Positions 36,460 through 44,881 of a stretch of DNA of 60,578 nucleotides are shown one piece after another. Under the pieces are notes generated by a model. It saw nothing but the letters and a program-made list of their open reading frames with translations, made no database searches and was not told the origin of the DNA. The first letter of the stretch is position 1, and each line of letters starts with the position of its first letter. A program made the translations under genes and the position numbers. The stretch is from Thermalbibacter longus (lineage in GTDB: Bacteria; Chloroflexota; Chloroflexia; Thermomicrobiales; Thermomicrobiaceae). Location of the stretch: positions 1-60,578 of the forward strand of contig NZ_JAMSLR010000015.1 in NCBI RefSeq assembly GCF_023806485.1. Reading direction: 5' to 3'.

Positions 36460-38220
36460 GTGGCCGAGACATCGAGCCCACGAAGGCGCGGTCCCGGAGT
36501 ACTCCGGGTGGGAGGCCTGGTAGCTCTTCTCTGCTGTGGGCTGCTGGCCAGCCTCGCCCCGGTCGCGGCCGACGGCGACGCCGGCTGGCGCTTCGTCGAC
36601 GTGGCGATGGAGCCGATCAGCCCCCAGGCCGGTGATCTCCTGACGCTCGCTTTTACCGTGCTGGACGAAGCCGGTCAGCCACTGCCCGAGCTGGCGGTAA
36701 CGGCTGCGCTGCGTGCCCCGATCACCGGATACAACCAGCCGCCACCGCCGCCGGCCGCTACGGTCCGCGGCCAGGGCGGCGAGCAGCCTGGCCGATACGA
36801 GGTCCGGGTGCCGCTCAACACTGCCGGGCGCTGGTGGGTAGAAGTGGAGCTGAATGCAGCCGACGGCCGGCACGATCGCTTGAGCCGCTTCATCGAGGTG
36901 GAGCCGCGCTTCCGTATCCCGGAAACCGGTAGCCAAGACCTGGTCTTCTTCCGGGGTGAGCGCTGGAAGACCTACTATCGGGTCGATCCCGCGACCGGCC
37001 AGGTGGCGCTCCTGGGCGGTGACGAGGTGCTACGCGCCGGCCAGCGTTGGCTCGTCACCGAGCGCCGGCTTAGCCCGGTAGATCGGGTAAGCCAGGCGTA
37101 CGGCGGGCGCTGGAATCTCTCGCTGGTCGTTACTGATGGGCAAACCGGCGAGCCCGCGGGCGAGGTGCAGCTCGGCGAGGTGCGAGCCGCGGTACAGGAC
37201 GGAAGCAGCAGCTCGCCAGCGCTGGTGAGCGCGGTGGCCGCTGACCCGAGCGGGGCACGCCTCTATGCCTACTGGGCGTGGAAGCTCGGCCAGGGTTGGA
37301 ATGCCCAGCTTGCCGCGATGGATCCAGAGGGCGCCACCGTCGTCGCGACGCGCATCATGCCGGGCGCGCTGCTCGGCGACCGCGTGGTGCCGCAGCTCGC
37401 CGTCTCCGGCGATGGCGAACACCTGGTGCTCGCCGAGCAGGTCGTTCGGGTGGAGCCTGAGTCGGGATTCCGGCTCACGGTGCTGAGAACGTCAGACCTC
37501 GAGGTGGAGGCGAGTCACCGCTCGCCCGGCGAGGCTACAACGCCCTGGGCCGGCTGCCCCATTACCTACCCGGGGATGAGCGGGCTAGCCACCGGGCCGG
37601 AGCTCCGCTGGTACGCGCTCTGTACTGGGGGAGCATCAGGGCCGGTCTTGCTCATCTGGGACCCAGTGGCGGGGCAGGTAACGCAGCAGATCGACCTATC
37701 AGAGCTGAACACCGCGAGCCCAGCACTAGCGATCGCCGGGCAGACGCTCTATGCCGTTGCATCCTGGGCGCCGGAGGCCATCGCTGTCGACCTGGTCACC
37801 GGTGAGGTGCGGCGCGCTCAGTTGACGACCGCTGGCGAGCCTCCGCTCTCGCCCATCGAGCGGATCATCCGCTGGCTCGTCGGCGCAGTGATATCCGATG
37901 CCCGTGCTGCGGGACAACCTTCGCGCTGGGTGGTGGCCGACACGCAAGGACAGCGGCTGTACGTCGTCGCGCCGGTCGGGGGCGCGACTGGCTTCGGCGA
38001 TGGCATCTGGGTGCTCGACGCCGGTACGCTCGCGGTCGTGGACCGCTGGCTCGTGGGCCATCCGATCATTGCCGTCACCGTGACGGATGCAGGCACAGTG
38101 GTCGCGATCGAGCGCACCGAGGGGGCGGGTGACCGGGCCTTGATCCTCGGCCCCGCGGGCGAGATCGAGATGGGCATAGCGTTGCCAGGGCCGATCAGCG
38201 ATACAGTCGTGAGCGGGTGA
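36460..38220 (+). CDS. Secreted protein with FixH/CopC-like N-terminal and propeller-like region
   Basis: A 586-residue exported protein with signal peptide (VGGLVALLCCGLLASLAPVAADG, split here by the cleavage region). About 40-150 is an Ig/FixH-like domain (PQAGDLLTLAFTVLDEAGQPLP, NTAGRWWVEVEL). From about 190 to the end, repeated short strands such as LYAYWAWKLGQGWNAQLAAMDPEG and IWVLDAGTLAVVDRW suggest a beta-propeller like those reporting on membrane or surface processes. The GTG start lacks a clear Shine-Dalgarno. No enzymatic residues recognised; function unknown. Confidence 0.8.
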   Translation: MAETSSPRRRGPGVLRVGGLVALLCCGLLASLAPVAADGDAGWRFVDVAMEPISPQAGDLLTLAFTVLDEAGQPLPELAVTAALRAPITGYNQPPPPPAATVRGQGGEQPGRYEVRVPLNTAGRWWVEVELNAADGRHDRLSRFIEVEPRFRIPETGSQDLVFFRGERWKTYYRVDPATGQVALLGGDEVLRAGQRWLVTERRLSPVDRVSQAYGGRWNLSLVVTDGQTGEPAGEVQLGEVRAAVQDGSSSSPALVSAVAADPSGARLYAYWAWKLGQGWNAQLAAMDPEGATVVATRIMPGALLGDRVVPQLAVSGDGEHLVLAEQVVRVEPESGFRLTVLRTSDLEVEASHRSPGEATTPWAGCPITYPGMSGLATGPELRWYALCTGGASGPVLLIWDPVAGQVTQQIDLSELNTASPALAIAGQTLYAVASWAPEAIAVDLVTGEVRRAQLTTAGEPPLSPIERIIRWLVGAVISDARAAGQPSRWVVADTQGQRLYVVAPVGGATGFGDGIWVLDAGTLAVVDRWLVGHPIIAVTVTDAGTVVAIERTEGAGDRALILGPAGEIEMGIALPGPISDTVVSG

Positions 38221-38246
38221 GTTCGAAGCGCGAGACAGGAGGGGTG

Positions 38247-39200
38247 ATGGCTATCGCGGCGGAGATGACCAAGACCGAGCGGGTGATGGCGGCAGTCCAC
38301 GGCGAGGAGGTCGATCGGGTTCCGGTGTGCTTCTGGCACCACTTCCGTCCCGCCGGCTCCGGCCGTCGCCTGGCGGAGGCGACGCTCGACTTCTTCGTGA
38401 ATACGTTCGATCTCGACATCATCAAGATCATGCCTGATATCCCCTATCCTTTTCCACGGCGGGCAATCTCCCGGCCCGAGGACTGGCTGTTGATCGAGCC
38501 GATCGCCCGAGAGCGCTCCCGTTTTTTCCGTGAGCGTGCCGCAGCTATCCGGCTCCTGCGCGACGCCGTCGGCTTCGATGTCCCGATTATCATGACCGTC
38601 TTCAGCCCGCTGGCCGAAGCGATGCACTTTGCGGCCTCCCCTGAGCTGGTCCTGGAGCATGCCGAGCGCCATCCGGGACTGGTCCACGAGGCGCTGGCGA
38701 CCATCGCCGAGAACCTGCGCGAGCACATCCGGGACTGCATCGAGCAGGGCGCGGACGGTGTCTTCTTCGCGCTCCAGGGCTGCACGCGGGCCATGATGCC
38801 CGCCGAACGCTATCGTGAACTCGGCCGGCCCTATGACCTGCTGGCGCTGCAGGGAGCGGTGGACGGCTGGCTCAACGTGCTGCACGTGCACGGCGAGCGG
38901 GATCTGCTCTTCGATGAGGTGCTCGACTACCCGGTCACGGTCCTGAGCTGGAGCGACCGGTTGGCAGGCCCTAGCCTGGCGGAGGCGCGCCAGAAGACGG
39001 ACAAGTGCCTGATGGGCGGCTGGCACGAGTTCGGCGCGCTCTCGCGCGGGCCGGTCGAGGAGATCCGGGAAGAAGCCGAGGATGCGGTGCGCCAGACCGG
39101 CGGGCGCAAGTTGATTCTGGCGAATGGCTGCTCGGTGCCCGACGAGACCGACGAGCGCTGGCTGCACGCGGCCCGCCAGATCGCTGAAGAGCTCCGCTAG
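38247..39200 (+). CDS. Uroporphyrinogen decarboxylase (URO-D) family protein
   Basis: A 317-residue TIM-barrel protein. MTKTERVMAAVHGEEVDRVPVCFWHHF is the URO-D family opening. LDIIKIMPDIPYPF, MTVFSPLAEAMHFA, DGVFFALQGCTRAMMP and VLSWSDRLAGPSLAEAR follow, ending with ILANGCSVPDETDERWLHAARQ. It is not a canonical HemE, whose substrate-binding RQAGRY motif is missing, so it could be a corrinoid methyltransferase-like or ether-cleaving relative. ATG at 38247 is chosen because AGGAGGGG is upstream; a GTG at 38217 overlapping the previous stop is an alternative. Confidence 0.88.
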   Translation: MAIAAEMTKTERVMAAVHGEEVDRVPVCFWHHFRPAGSGRRLAEATLDFFVNTFDLDIIKIMPDIPYPFPRRAISRPEDWLLIEPIARERSRFFRERAAAIRLLRDAVGFDVPIIMTVFSPLAEAMHFAASPELVLEHAERHPGLVHEALATIAENLREHIRDCIEQGADGVFFALQGCTRAMMPAERYRELGRPYDLLALQGAVDGWLNVLHVHGERDLLFDEVLDYPVTVLSWSDRLAGPSLAEARQKTDKCLMGGWHEFGALSRGPVEEIREEAEDAVRQTGGRKLILANGCSVPDETDERWLHAARQIAEELR

Positions 39201-39293
39201 GCTCCGGCCCGCCACACCACCCGCGAGGTGCCGTCCTGGGGACATCTCCGATGTCCCAAGAACCTTGTCGACGGAGCGGGCAGTCGCCCGATC

Positions 39294-40505
39294 TTATTGA
39301 ACGGCCAGGGTGTGGTCGCGGACCGGGGTGCCGTTCAGGACGACGATGGCGCGGTAGGTGACGGCGCCCTCGTCCGGCTGTGCCGGGATCTCGTAAGGCA
39401 GGCTGACCCAGTTGTAGCTCAGCCGCAAGCCGGTGACCGGGAAGCGAGCGATCTCGACGTCGTTCCTCACCCAGACGATCTCGATCAGGTCGCTGGGGGC
39501 GAGATCGCGGACCAGAACGGCGACATAGACCGTAGCTGGGGCCTCGATCTGGGTGAGCGGCGCCCCAGCCGGCGCCTGGCTCGCCGGGTCGATGGCCGCG
39601 GCGACGGTGAGGCCCTCGACCGAGGCCTGGCTGGCGGAAGGAGGCGGCCCCTGGATCAGGAACTGCCCCGAGGCGGTCACCTGGCCGTCGATCAAGACCT
39701 CGACCCGGTAGGAGCCGGACGGCAACGGCTGATCGGAGCGCAGCGTGAAGGTGCGCATCGCCGGCGTCAGTAGCTCATCAGGCGGGATCTCGGCGAGGAT
39801 GCCGTCGTTGTAGTACCAGCGGCTGACCAGGTCTTCGGACGTCGCCGGTGGGTCGGTGAGCACAGCAACGACCTGCGTCGTGTCAGGGGAGAAGAGCGTG
39901 CGTGGCTCGACGGCCTCGCCATCAGCCGGCAACGCGCCGACGAAGGCGAGCTGCGCGCGCTCTGCTGCGGCTGGCGTCCCGTTGGCGCTGCCACTGACGT
40001 GGAACACCAGCGAGTCGAGCATCTGGCCATCCAGGAACAGCCGAACGACGTATTCGCCGCCTGGCAGGTGGCTCGCGGGGCGGAGAGGAAACGCCAACCA
40101 GCGCGGCTCGCGCACCGGCTCGGTGAGCACCCGGTCACTCCGTGAGAGCTCGGCTTCATTGTGGAGCCAGACGGCCGTCAGCGTTGCTCCAGCAGGCATC
40201 TCGGCGACCTCGATGACCAGGTAGATGACCTCAGCGTCACCGGGAACGCTCGTCAGCTCCTCGGCTGGCGCCTCACCGTCGCCGATGGCCGTGGTGAGAA
40301 TCAAGCGGCCGATGCGCGGGTGGAACGCCGCGACCGGCGTCGGCCGAGGTTGCGTTTCTGGCTGCGCGAGGAAGCCGGCTCGGGCTTCGGGAGTAGCTTG
40401 TGGAGTTGCTGGGCTGACTTCGCAGGCAATCAGCGCCAGGCTGAGGGCGATGAGAGCACCGATCGAGCGGCCGAGCGCGGCGAGTCGCATCAGCTCGTTC
40501 CCCAT
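39294..40505 (-). CDS. Secreted lipoprotein with repeated beta domains
   Basis: A 403-residue lipoprotein: signal sequence ending ALSLALIAC (lipobox), Pro/Thr linker, then three similar beta-sandwich modules of about 105-120 residues with the repeating pattern LTAVWLHNEAE..., LVSRWYYNDG... and IEIVWVRNDVE..., each followed by an RxxxFxL and a GGEYVVRLFLDG-like strand. The repetition suggests a surface or periplasmic binding protein. GGAGG upstream of the ATG at 40505 supports that start; an ATG at 40490 overlapping the recombinase stop is the alternative. Confidence 0.82.
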   Translation of the reverse strand: MGNELMRLAALGRSIGALIALSLALIACEVSPATPQATPEARAGFLAQPETQPRPTPVAAFHPRIGRLILTTAIGDGEAPAEELTSVPGDAEVIYLVIEVAEMPAGATLTAVWLHNEAELSRSDRVLTEPVREPRWLAFPLRPASHLPGGEYVVRLFLDGQMLDSLVFHVSGSANGTPAAAERAQLAFVGALPADGEAVEPRTLFSPDTTQVVAVLTDPPATSEDLVSRWYYNDGILAEIPPDELLTPAMRTFTLRSDQPLPSGSYRVEVLIDGQVTASGQFLIQGPPPSASQASVEGLTVAAAIDPASQAPAGAPLTQIEAPATVYVAVLVRDLAPSDLIEIVWVRNDVEIARFPVTGLRLSYNWVSLPYEIPAQPDEGAVTYRAIVVLNGTPVRDHTLAVQ

Positions 40506-41503
40506 CCGGGAGGCCTCCGGTAGCGGCCGAATGCCTCCTGGTACTCCTCGGCCACCTCGAGCGCGGTCTTATGGACGTAGATGCGCGTGGTCGCCGGCGA
40601 GGCGTGCCCGAGGATCGTCTGCACAGTCGACTCGCGAACGCGTCGGCGTACCAGTTCGGTGGCCAGGCCGTGGCGGAAGGAATGCGGCGTAATCTGCCGC
40701 TCGACCCCGGCGGCCTGGGCAAGCTGGCCGATGAGGTGCTCAACAGTCCGCGGGCTGATCGGGCGGCCGGGAGAGCCCGGTTTGTCGCGCCCGCTGAACG
40801 CTGCGAGCGAATCAGTGCCACGCCCGGCATCGCCGCGTGCCGTCCAGTACGCAACCAGCGCCTCAGCGGTCTCGGCGTCGAAGTGAACGGTGCGGCTCTT
40901 CCCTCCTTTGGCGCGATAGATGTGGGCCGTACCGCTTGCGAGGTCGATATCGCGCCGGCGCAGCGCGCAGAGCTCGGAGACCCGTACCCCTGTTCGGTAG
41001 AGGAACAGCACGAGTGCTCGCAGCTTGAGCCGGCGGAGGTCGCGCGAAGGATTGCCCTCGCGCGGCAGCCGCCGCACGTACTCGACGATGCGGTCGAGGT
41101 CGGCAGTCGAGACATCAGGGGGAGGCGGGGTAAAACGCGGCATCACGGCAGAGATCCGGGCACGCAGCTTCTCGGTCGAGAGCGCGGGGTGCACGTCGAA
41201 GGAGACGAGGTAGCTGTAGAACTTGCGCACGGCAGCCAGCTTCGTCTGAGCGGTGCGCATCTGAGAGACCTCCTCGGGGGAGCGGACATCGGCCGGCATC
41301 CGGGTAGTGGCGAAGCCGGCCGCATGGTCCTCCGTCAGCACGGTTACCGGTGCGCATGCTGGGTCGAGCTGGCAGTGCTCGCGAAGGTAAACCAGGAACT
41401 CCTGGATAGCGATTCGATACGTCTTTTTGCTCCGTGGCGACAAGCGCAGATCCTCGAAGAAGTCCTCAACGGCTGCCTGGATGGTCACCGGCTGGTCGGC
41501 CAT
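40490..41503 (-). CDS. Tyrosine recombinase (XerC/XerD-like integrase)
   Basis: A 337-residue recombinase. The N-terminal SAM-like core-binding domain (about 8-115) includes LSPRSKKTYRIAIQEFLVYL. The catalytic domain has the full set Arg174 (YRTGVRVSEL), Lys202 (KGGKSRTVHF), His274 and Arg277 (HSFRHGLAT), His300 (LGHASPATTRIY) and the nucleophile Tyr309. It probably catalyses strand exchange between short inverted-repeat sites. Whether it is a XerC/D paralogue or an integrase remnant is unclear, since no other mobile-element gene is nearby. ATG at 41503 has GGAGG. Two palindromes lie upstream. Its stop overlaps the lipoprotein 5' end. Confidence 0.94.
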   Translation of the reverse strand: MADQPVTIQAAVEDFFEDLRLSPRSKKTYRIAIQEFLVYLREHCQLDPACAPVTVLTEDHAAGFATTRMPADVRSPEEVSQMRTAQTKLAAVRKFYSYLVSFDVHPALSTEKLRARISAVMPRFTPPPPDVSTADLDRIVEYVRRLPREGNPSRDLRRLKLRALVLFLYRTGVRVSELCALRRRDIDLASGTAHIYRAKGGKSRTVHFDAETAEALVAYWTARGDAGRGTDSLAAFSGRDKPGSPGRPISPRTVEHLIGQLAQAAGVERQITPHSFRHGLATELVRRRVRESTVQTILGHASPATTRIYVHKTALEVAEEYQEAFGRYRRPPGWGTS

Positions 41504-41526
41504 GGGTACCTCCGTTGCGGATATCG

Positions 41527-41561
41527 GCAAACGTTTGCGCTGCGAGTAGTGTACGTACACT
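41527..41561. promoter_or_regulatory. Twin palindromic operators upstream of the recombinase gene
   Basis: Perfect palindromes GCAAACGTTTGC (41527-41538) and AGTGTACGTACACT (41548-41561) lie 24-58 bases before the recombinase ATG. Their centres are 22 bases apart, about two helical turns, so two dimeric regulators could bind the same face. The first matches the core of the PurR/LacI-family operator consensus. Confidence 0.6.
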
Positions 41562-42042
41562 CACGCTGTCCCGCAACGCGACGTTCGCGATCCGATTACG
41601 GAGTGTCCCAGGCAGCACGGTGCTCCTCATCTCCGCTAGGCGCATAGTAGATCATTGTGGACGAGCGAACAACTGGTTTCGCGCGAACAGGTGGCAGACC
41701 GTTACAGCGCCCTCCGGGGCACCGGCTGAGGATGGCCAGCCGCGCGCAGGCGGGTGACCTCGACGTCGAGCCAGAGGTGCAGGCGTGTCGGGATAGCCAG
41801 CCGCGCGGGACGGTGAGATGCTGGCGGACTGCCTGGCTGGCGATCGGTGTCGGCGCTTCTCTCGTGCTTTGCCGCGTCCCCGCGCCGCGCTTGCCGCCTG
41901 GACAGCCTGCGCCTCCTCGTGTAAGACTTCGTCGAGCCGGGGGACAGCACCTGCCTCGCGATGTCGCCGATACCTCCCTGGCAGGAGCCGCTGGCGAGCC
42001 GACTACGCCGCGGCGACCGACGAGACGAGGAGTCACTCAGGG
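41562..42042. other. Intergenic between recombinase and PAP2 gene
   Basis: No gene is supported; an upstream extension of the PAP2 gene frame has arginine/serine-rich low-complexity composition and no family pattern. A GAGGAG stretch near 42027 and CAGGG next to the start are the only translation-like signals. Confidence 0.4.
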
Positions 42043-42825
42043 ATGAATCCAGAGCGCGTTGCGGTGCAGGCCCAGGCTGTGACGGGTAGCCGGCTTCGGG
42101 CCGCGCCCTTCGAGTTCGGGCTCATGGCGAGCCTGTTCGTGCTCTACTACATTACCCGAGGGATCGCTGCCGGGCGCGCCTACGATGCATTCGCCAACGC
42201 GTTCGAGGTCATGCACCTCGAACAGAAGCTCGGTCTGTTCCGCGAACTCTGGGTCCAGAGCTGGGTACTGGCGGCACCGGCGCTGGTACGCTTCCTCAAC
42301 TTCGTCTACGCCTATACCCACCTGACGTGCGTGATCCTGTTCGGCACCTGGGTGTTCTTGCGGCATTACCACTATTATCGTGAGGTTCGAGCGATCTTCC
42401 TGGCGATGCTGGGCGTGGGGTTGCTCAGCTACACGCTCTTTCCGCTCGCACCCCCGCGGTTCTTCAGTTGGCGCGGCTTCGTCGATACGCTGGCGCTCTA
42501 CCACGGCGTGAACTACGATCACCCGGGGATCGCGACGCTCTACAACCCCTTCGCCGCGATGCCGAGCCTGCACGCGGCGTTCGCGCTGTTCAGCGGCATC
42601 GGTGTAATCTGGATCGGCCGGCGCTGGTTCCACTGGATCCTCGGGGTCACGCATCCGACCCTGATGGCGCTGGCAGTCGTGGGTACCGGCAACCATTACG
42701 TGCTCGACGTGATCGCTGGGTTCGGGCTGGCCGCCGCATGCTGGATCGTAGTGCCGCGACTGCTCCGGCGACGGCAAGAGCCGGCTCTCGATGTGAGCCC
42801 GATGATACCGGCATCACGCTGGTAG
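42043..42825 (+). CDS. PAP2-superfamily membrane protein
   Basis: A 260-residue integral membrane protein with about six hydrophobic segments. The phosphatase signature is split as NPFAAMPSLHAAFALFSGI (the PSLHxxF motif) and GTGNHYVLDVIAGF (the GNHxxxD motif). The overall arrangement, with APPRFF in a loop, resembles inositol-phosphorylceramide-synthase/AUR1-like and lipid phosphate phosphatase families. It would handle a lipid phosphate at the membrane. The ATG at 42043 puts the first membrane segment at residue 25. Confidence 0.9.
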   Translation: MNPERVAVQAQAVTGSRLRAAPFEFGLMASLFVLYYITRGIAAGRAYDAFANAFEVMHLEQKLGLFRELWVQSWVLAAPALVRFLNFVYAYTHLTCVILFGTWVFLRHYHYYREVRAIFLAMLGVGLLSYTLFPLAPPRFFSWRGFVDTLALYHGVNYDHPGIATLYNPFAAMPSLHAAFALFSGIGVIWIGRRWFHWILGVTHPTLMALAVVGTGNHYVLDVIAGFGLAAACWIVVPRLLRRRQEPALDVSPMIPASRW

Positions 42826-43149
42826 CGCCGGAAGCACCGGCTGGACAGTGGCTCGCTCGAACGCCGGGTGAGCGGCACTCCCCTTCCCCGCGATTGCAGA
42901 TTTCGCGCGCGATCGGCGCTCTCGCTGGGAACGCTGGTGCCCCGCCTGCTTCCCGCGCTCGGCCGCCACTGGCCCAGCAGAGGGACGCACGGCACGACGG
43001 GACGGGAGGAACAAGCCGGTTTCTCCCAGCGTACAATGCTCGTTGACGTGCATTGGCCAAAGATGTTACTTATGTCGTGAAGGAAATCAGCACCCTGCTC
43101 GAACGAGCGCTGAGAGATGCACCGGGTACGAGCCGAGAGGAGCGCTGAC
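42826..43149. other. Intergenic before the nicotinamidase gene
   Basis: No gene. TTGACG at 43043-43048 could be a -35 box, but the best -10 candidates (TTACTT at 17 bases) match poorly. Nothing else recognised. Confidence 0.35.
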
Positions 43150-43779
43150 ATGGCCGAACGACGAGCTGCACTGCTGGTTGTCGATGTGCAGAACGACTTC
43201 GTGCCAGGCGGTGCGCTGCCGGTGCCGGAGGGAGACCGGGTAGTGCCGGTGCTCAACGAGTACATCCGGCGCTTTCGCGAGGCCGGCCTCCCGGTTTACT
43301 TCTCTCGCGATTGGCATCCTGAGCGGACTCGACATTTCAAGGAATTCGGCGGTGCCTGGCCGCCGCACTGCGTCCAGGGGACGCCCGGGGCAGAGTTCCA
43401 TCCCGAGCTCGAGGTACCAACCGATGCGGTGGTCATCACCAAGGGCGCGGATCCCGAGGAGGACGCCTACTCCGCCTTCCAGGGGCGCACGCCGGAGGGC
43501 GAGAGCTTCGCCGAGCGGCTTCGCCGTGACGGGGTGACTGACCTGTATGTCGGAGGTCTCGCCACCGACTATTGCGTCCGGGCGAGCGCGCTCGACGCCC
43601 TTGCGGCGGGGCTGAAGGTGACTGTCCTGGTGGACGCGGTGCGTGGTGTGGATGTCCAGCCTGGTGACTCTGAACGCGCGCTCGCCGAGCTGCGAGACCG
43701 TGGCGCCGAGACCGCGACTCTGGAGACACTCCAGCTCGGGGAGCCCACTTCGCCGCCAGCTCCCCGCCCGGGAAGCTGA
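43150..43779 (+). CDS. pncA: Nicotinamidase
   Basis: A 209-residue isochorismatase-fold amidase. The catalytic triad is Asp12 (VVDVQNDF), Lys98 (VITKGAD) and Cys142 (ATDYCVRAS). Metal ligands are Asp54, His56 and His62 (RDWHPERTRHF). It converts nicotinamide to nicotinate for the NAD salvage pathway. The metal site with HFKEFGGAWPPHCVQGTPGAEFHP is diagnostic of PncA over other cysteine hydrolases. ATG at 43150 has GAGAGGAG upstream, chosen over an upstream ATG at 43117. Confidence 0.95.
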   Translation: MAERRAALLVVDVQNDFVPGGALPVPEGDRVVPVLNEYIRRFREAGLPVYFSRDWHPERTRHFKEFGGAWPPHCVQGTPGAEFHPELEVPTDAVVITKGADPEEDAYSAFQGRTPEGESFAERLRRDGVTDLYVGGLATDYCVRASALDALAAGLKVTVLVDAVRGVDVQPGDSERALAELRDRGAETATLETLQLGEPTSPPAPRPGS

Positions 43780-43819
43780 CCACGCCGCAGAAGACGAGGG
43801 CGCTCCGCGCGGTGACAGC

Positions 43820-44248
43820 CTAGGGTTCGGGGATGAGTACCGAAGGGCCGCGTGACTCACCTGAGACGGCACGTTCCCGGCGGGCAGTACAGGCGACTCG
43901 GAGGCTAACGCTGATCGCCGCCAGGTCGGCAGTGCGGGGCAGGGAACCGACTGGCCAGTGGCTCGCCGGGGGCATGCGCAGCCGGGCAGTGCCGCCGGAC
44001 GTGATGCAGAACACCAATGGGCGAACCTGGCTCGTCGTGAAGATGGCATCAATCAGTTCGAAGCCGTCGCAGTCCGGCAACAGCGGGTTGAGGAAGACGG
44101 CATCGGGTTGCCACTGCTCGATCCAGTCCCGCGCTTCACCACCCCGCGTGAGGACCTGCACCTGGGCCCAGGTCGTCAGGTGTTGAGAGAGTTCCTGTGT
44201 GAACTCCTCCTCATCATCGACGATGAGGATCCGCACCCGATCCGTCAC
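43820..44248 (-). CDS. Degenerate response-regulator receiver protein
   Basis: A 142-residue single-domain receiver-like protein. The acidic pocket is present (LIVDDEEEF, Asp11, Asp12), but the phosphoacceptor position is Asn54 (VFLNPLLPDCDGFEL), and the switch Thr/Lys region is poorly conserved (VFCITSGGTARLRMP). After about 95 the sequence becomes Ala/Arg-rich and does not fit a receiver, so the C-terminal third may be divergent or truncated. Phosphorylation by the normal mechanism is unlikely; it may act as a constitutive or ligand-bound scaffold. GTG start with AGGAG, and a TATACT box (44276-44271) upstream. Confidence 0.82.
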   Translation of the reverse strand: MTDRVRILIVDDEEEFTQELSQHLTTWAQVQVLTRGGEARDWIEQWQPDAVFLNPLLPDCDGFELIDAIFTTSQVRPLVFCITSGGTARLRMPPASHWPVGSLPRTADLAAISVSLRVACTARRERAVSGESRGPSVLIPEP

Positions 44249-44454
44249 TGGCTCGAACTCCTAAGTGTTCAGTATAGCGCTGACCCTACCACCTCACCGC
44301 AGACGCTGTCAAGGATCGGCCATGGCCCCGGCCATGACCAGGGAAATGTCTCCTATCTTCTCAGGGACGATTGGGTGAGAGCGCCGCGGGATGCCGGCAT
44401 GTCCAGGTAGCTGATACTCATGCCCAGTGCTGGTACTCAACGGTACTGCCACGC

Positions 44455-44661
44455 TCAGGCAGCGATCTCGTAGCCAGCCTCCTCGATGCCAGCGCGGATC
44501 TGCTCGTCGCTCACCGACTCCTCAGCCGCCACTGTCACGAGCTTGCTGTCGAGGTCGACGTGCACCGACCGCACCCCTGGAATCTTCTGGAGCTCGCTGG
44601 TAATGGCTCGGATGCAGTGCTGGCAACTCACGTCGGGCACGCGATAGACGCGCTGAACCAC
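44455..44661 (-). CDS. copZ: Heavy-metal-associated domain protein, CopZ-like copper chaperone
   Basis: A 68-residue HMA-fold protein. The metal motif is VSCQHC (Cys13, Cys16), with IRAITSELQKIPGVRSVHVDLDSKLVTV and EAGYEIAA completing the ferredoxin-like fold. It likely delivers Cu(I) to an exporter such as CopA, which is not in the window. GTG start with GAGGAGG upstream; the longer upstream frame overlaps the divergent region and lacks a Shine-Dalgarno. A CsoR-like operator lies just upstream. Confidence 0.88.
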   Translation of the reverse strand: MVQRVYRVPDVSCQHCIRAITSELQKIPGVRSVHVDLDSKLVTVAAEESVSDEQIRAGIEEAGYEIAA

Positions 44662-44695
44662 AGACCACCTCCTCGGTCCTTCGCACTGCCCCACC

Positions 44696-44728
44696 GATAC
44701 CCGGTGGGGGTATCGTGCAGCTAGTATA
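44696..44728 (-). promoter_or_regulatory. Promoter with CsoR-type copper operator
   Basis: GATACCCGGTGGGGGTATC (44696-44714) is a 7-bp inverted repeat (GATACCC/GGGTATC) with a 5-base spacer, as in CsoR operators. On the minus strand TATACT (44728-44723) lies just upstream of it and can serve as a -10 box, so the operator would cover the transcription start of the CopZ-like gene. The -35 is weak. Confidence 0.6.
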
Positions 44729-44881
44729 GCAGATGCTCGCCGCGCCAGCGAGGCCGGTATGAAAAGCTCCACCTGGGTGGACGGCGTCCGTGCTCGGCAG
44801 CTTCCCGCCTGCCGACATGCTATCCTCAGGCGTGCCCGCGGAGGGCGGGACAGGCGGGAGGGGCCAGGCCGCGTGGTCCAG

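Noticed and set aside
43043-43071. Promoter before the nicotinamidase gene
   Set aside because: TTGACG is good, but the -10 position matches TATAAT at too few bases to list it as a feature.
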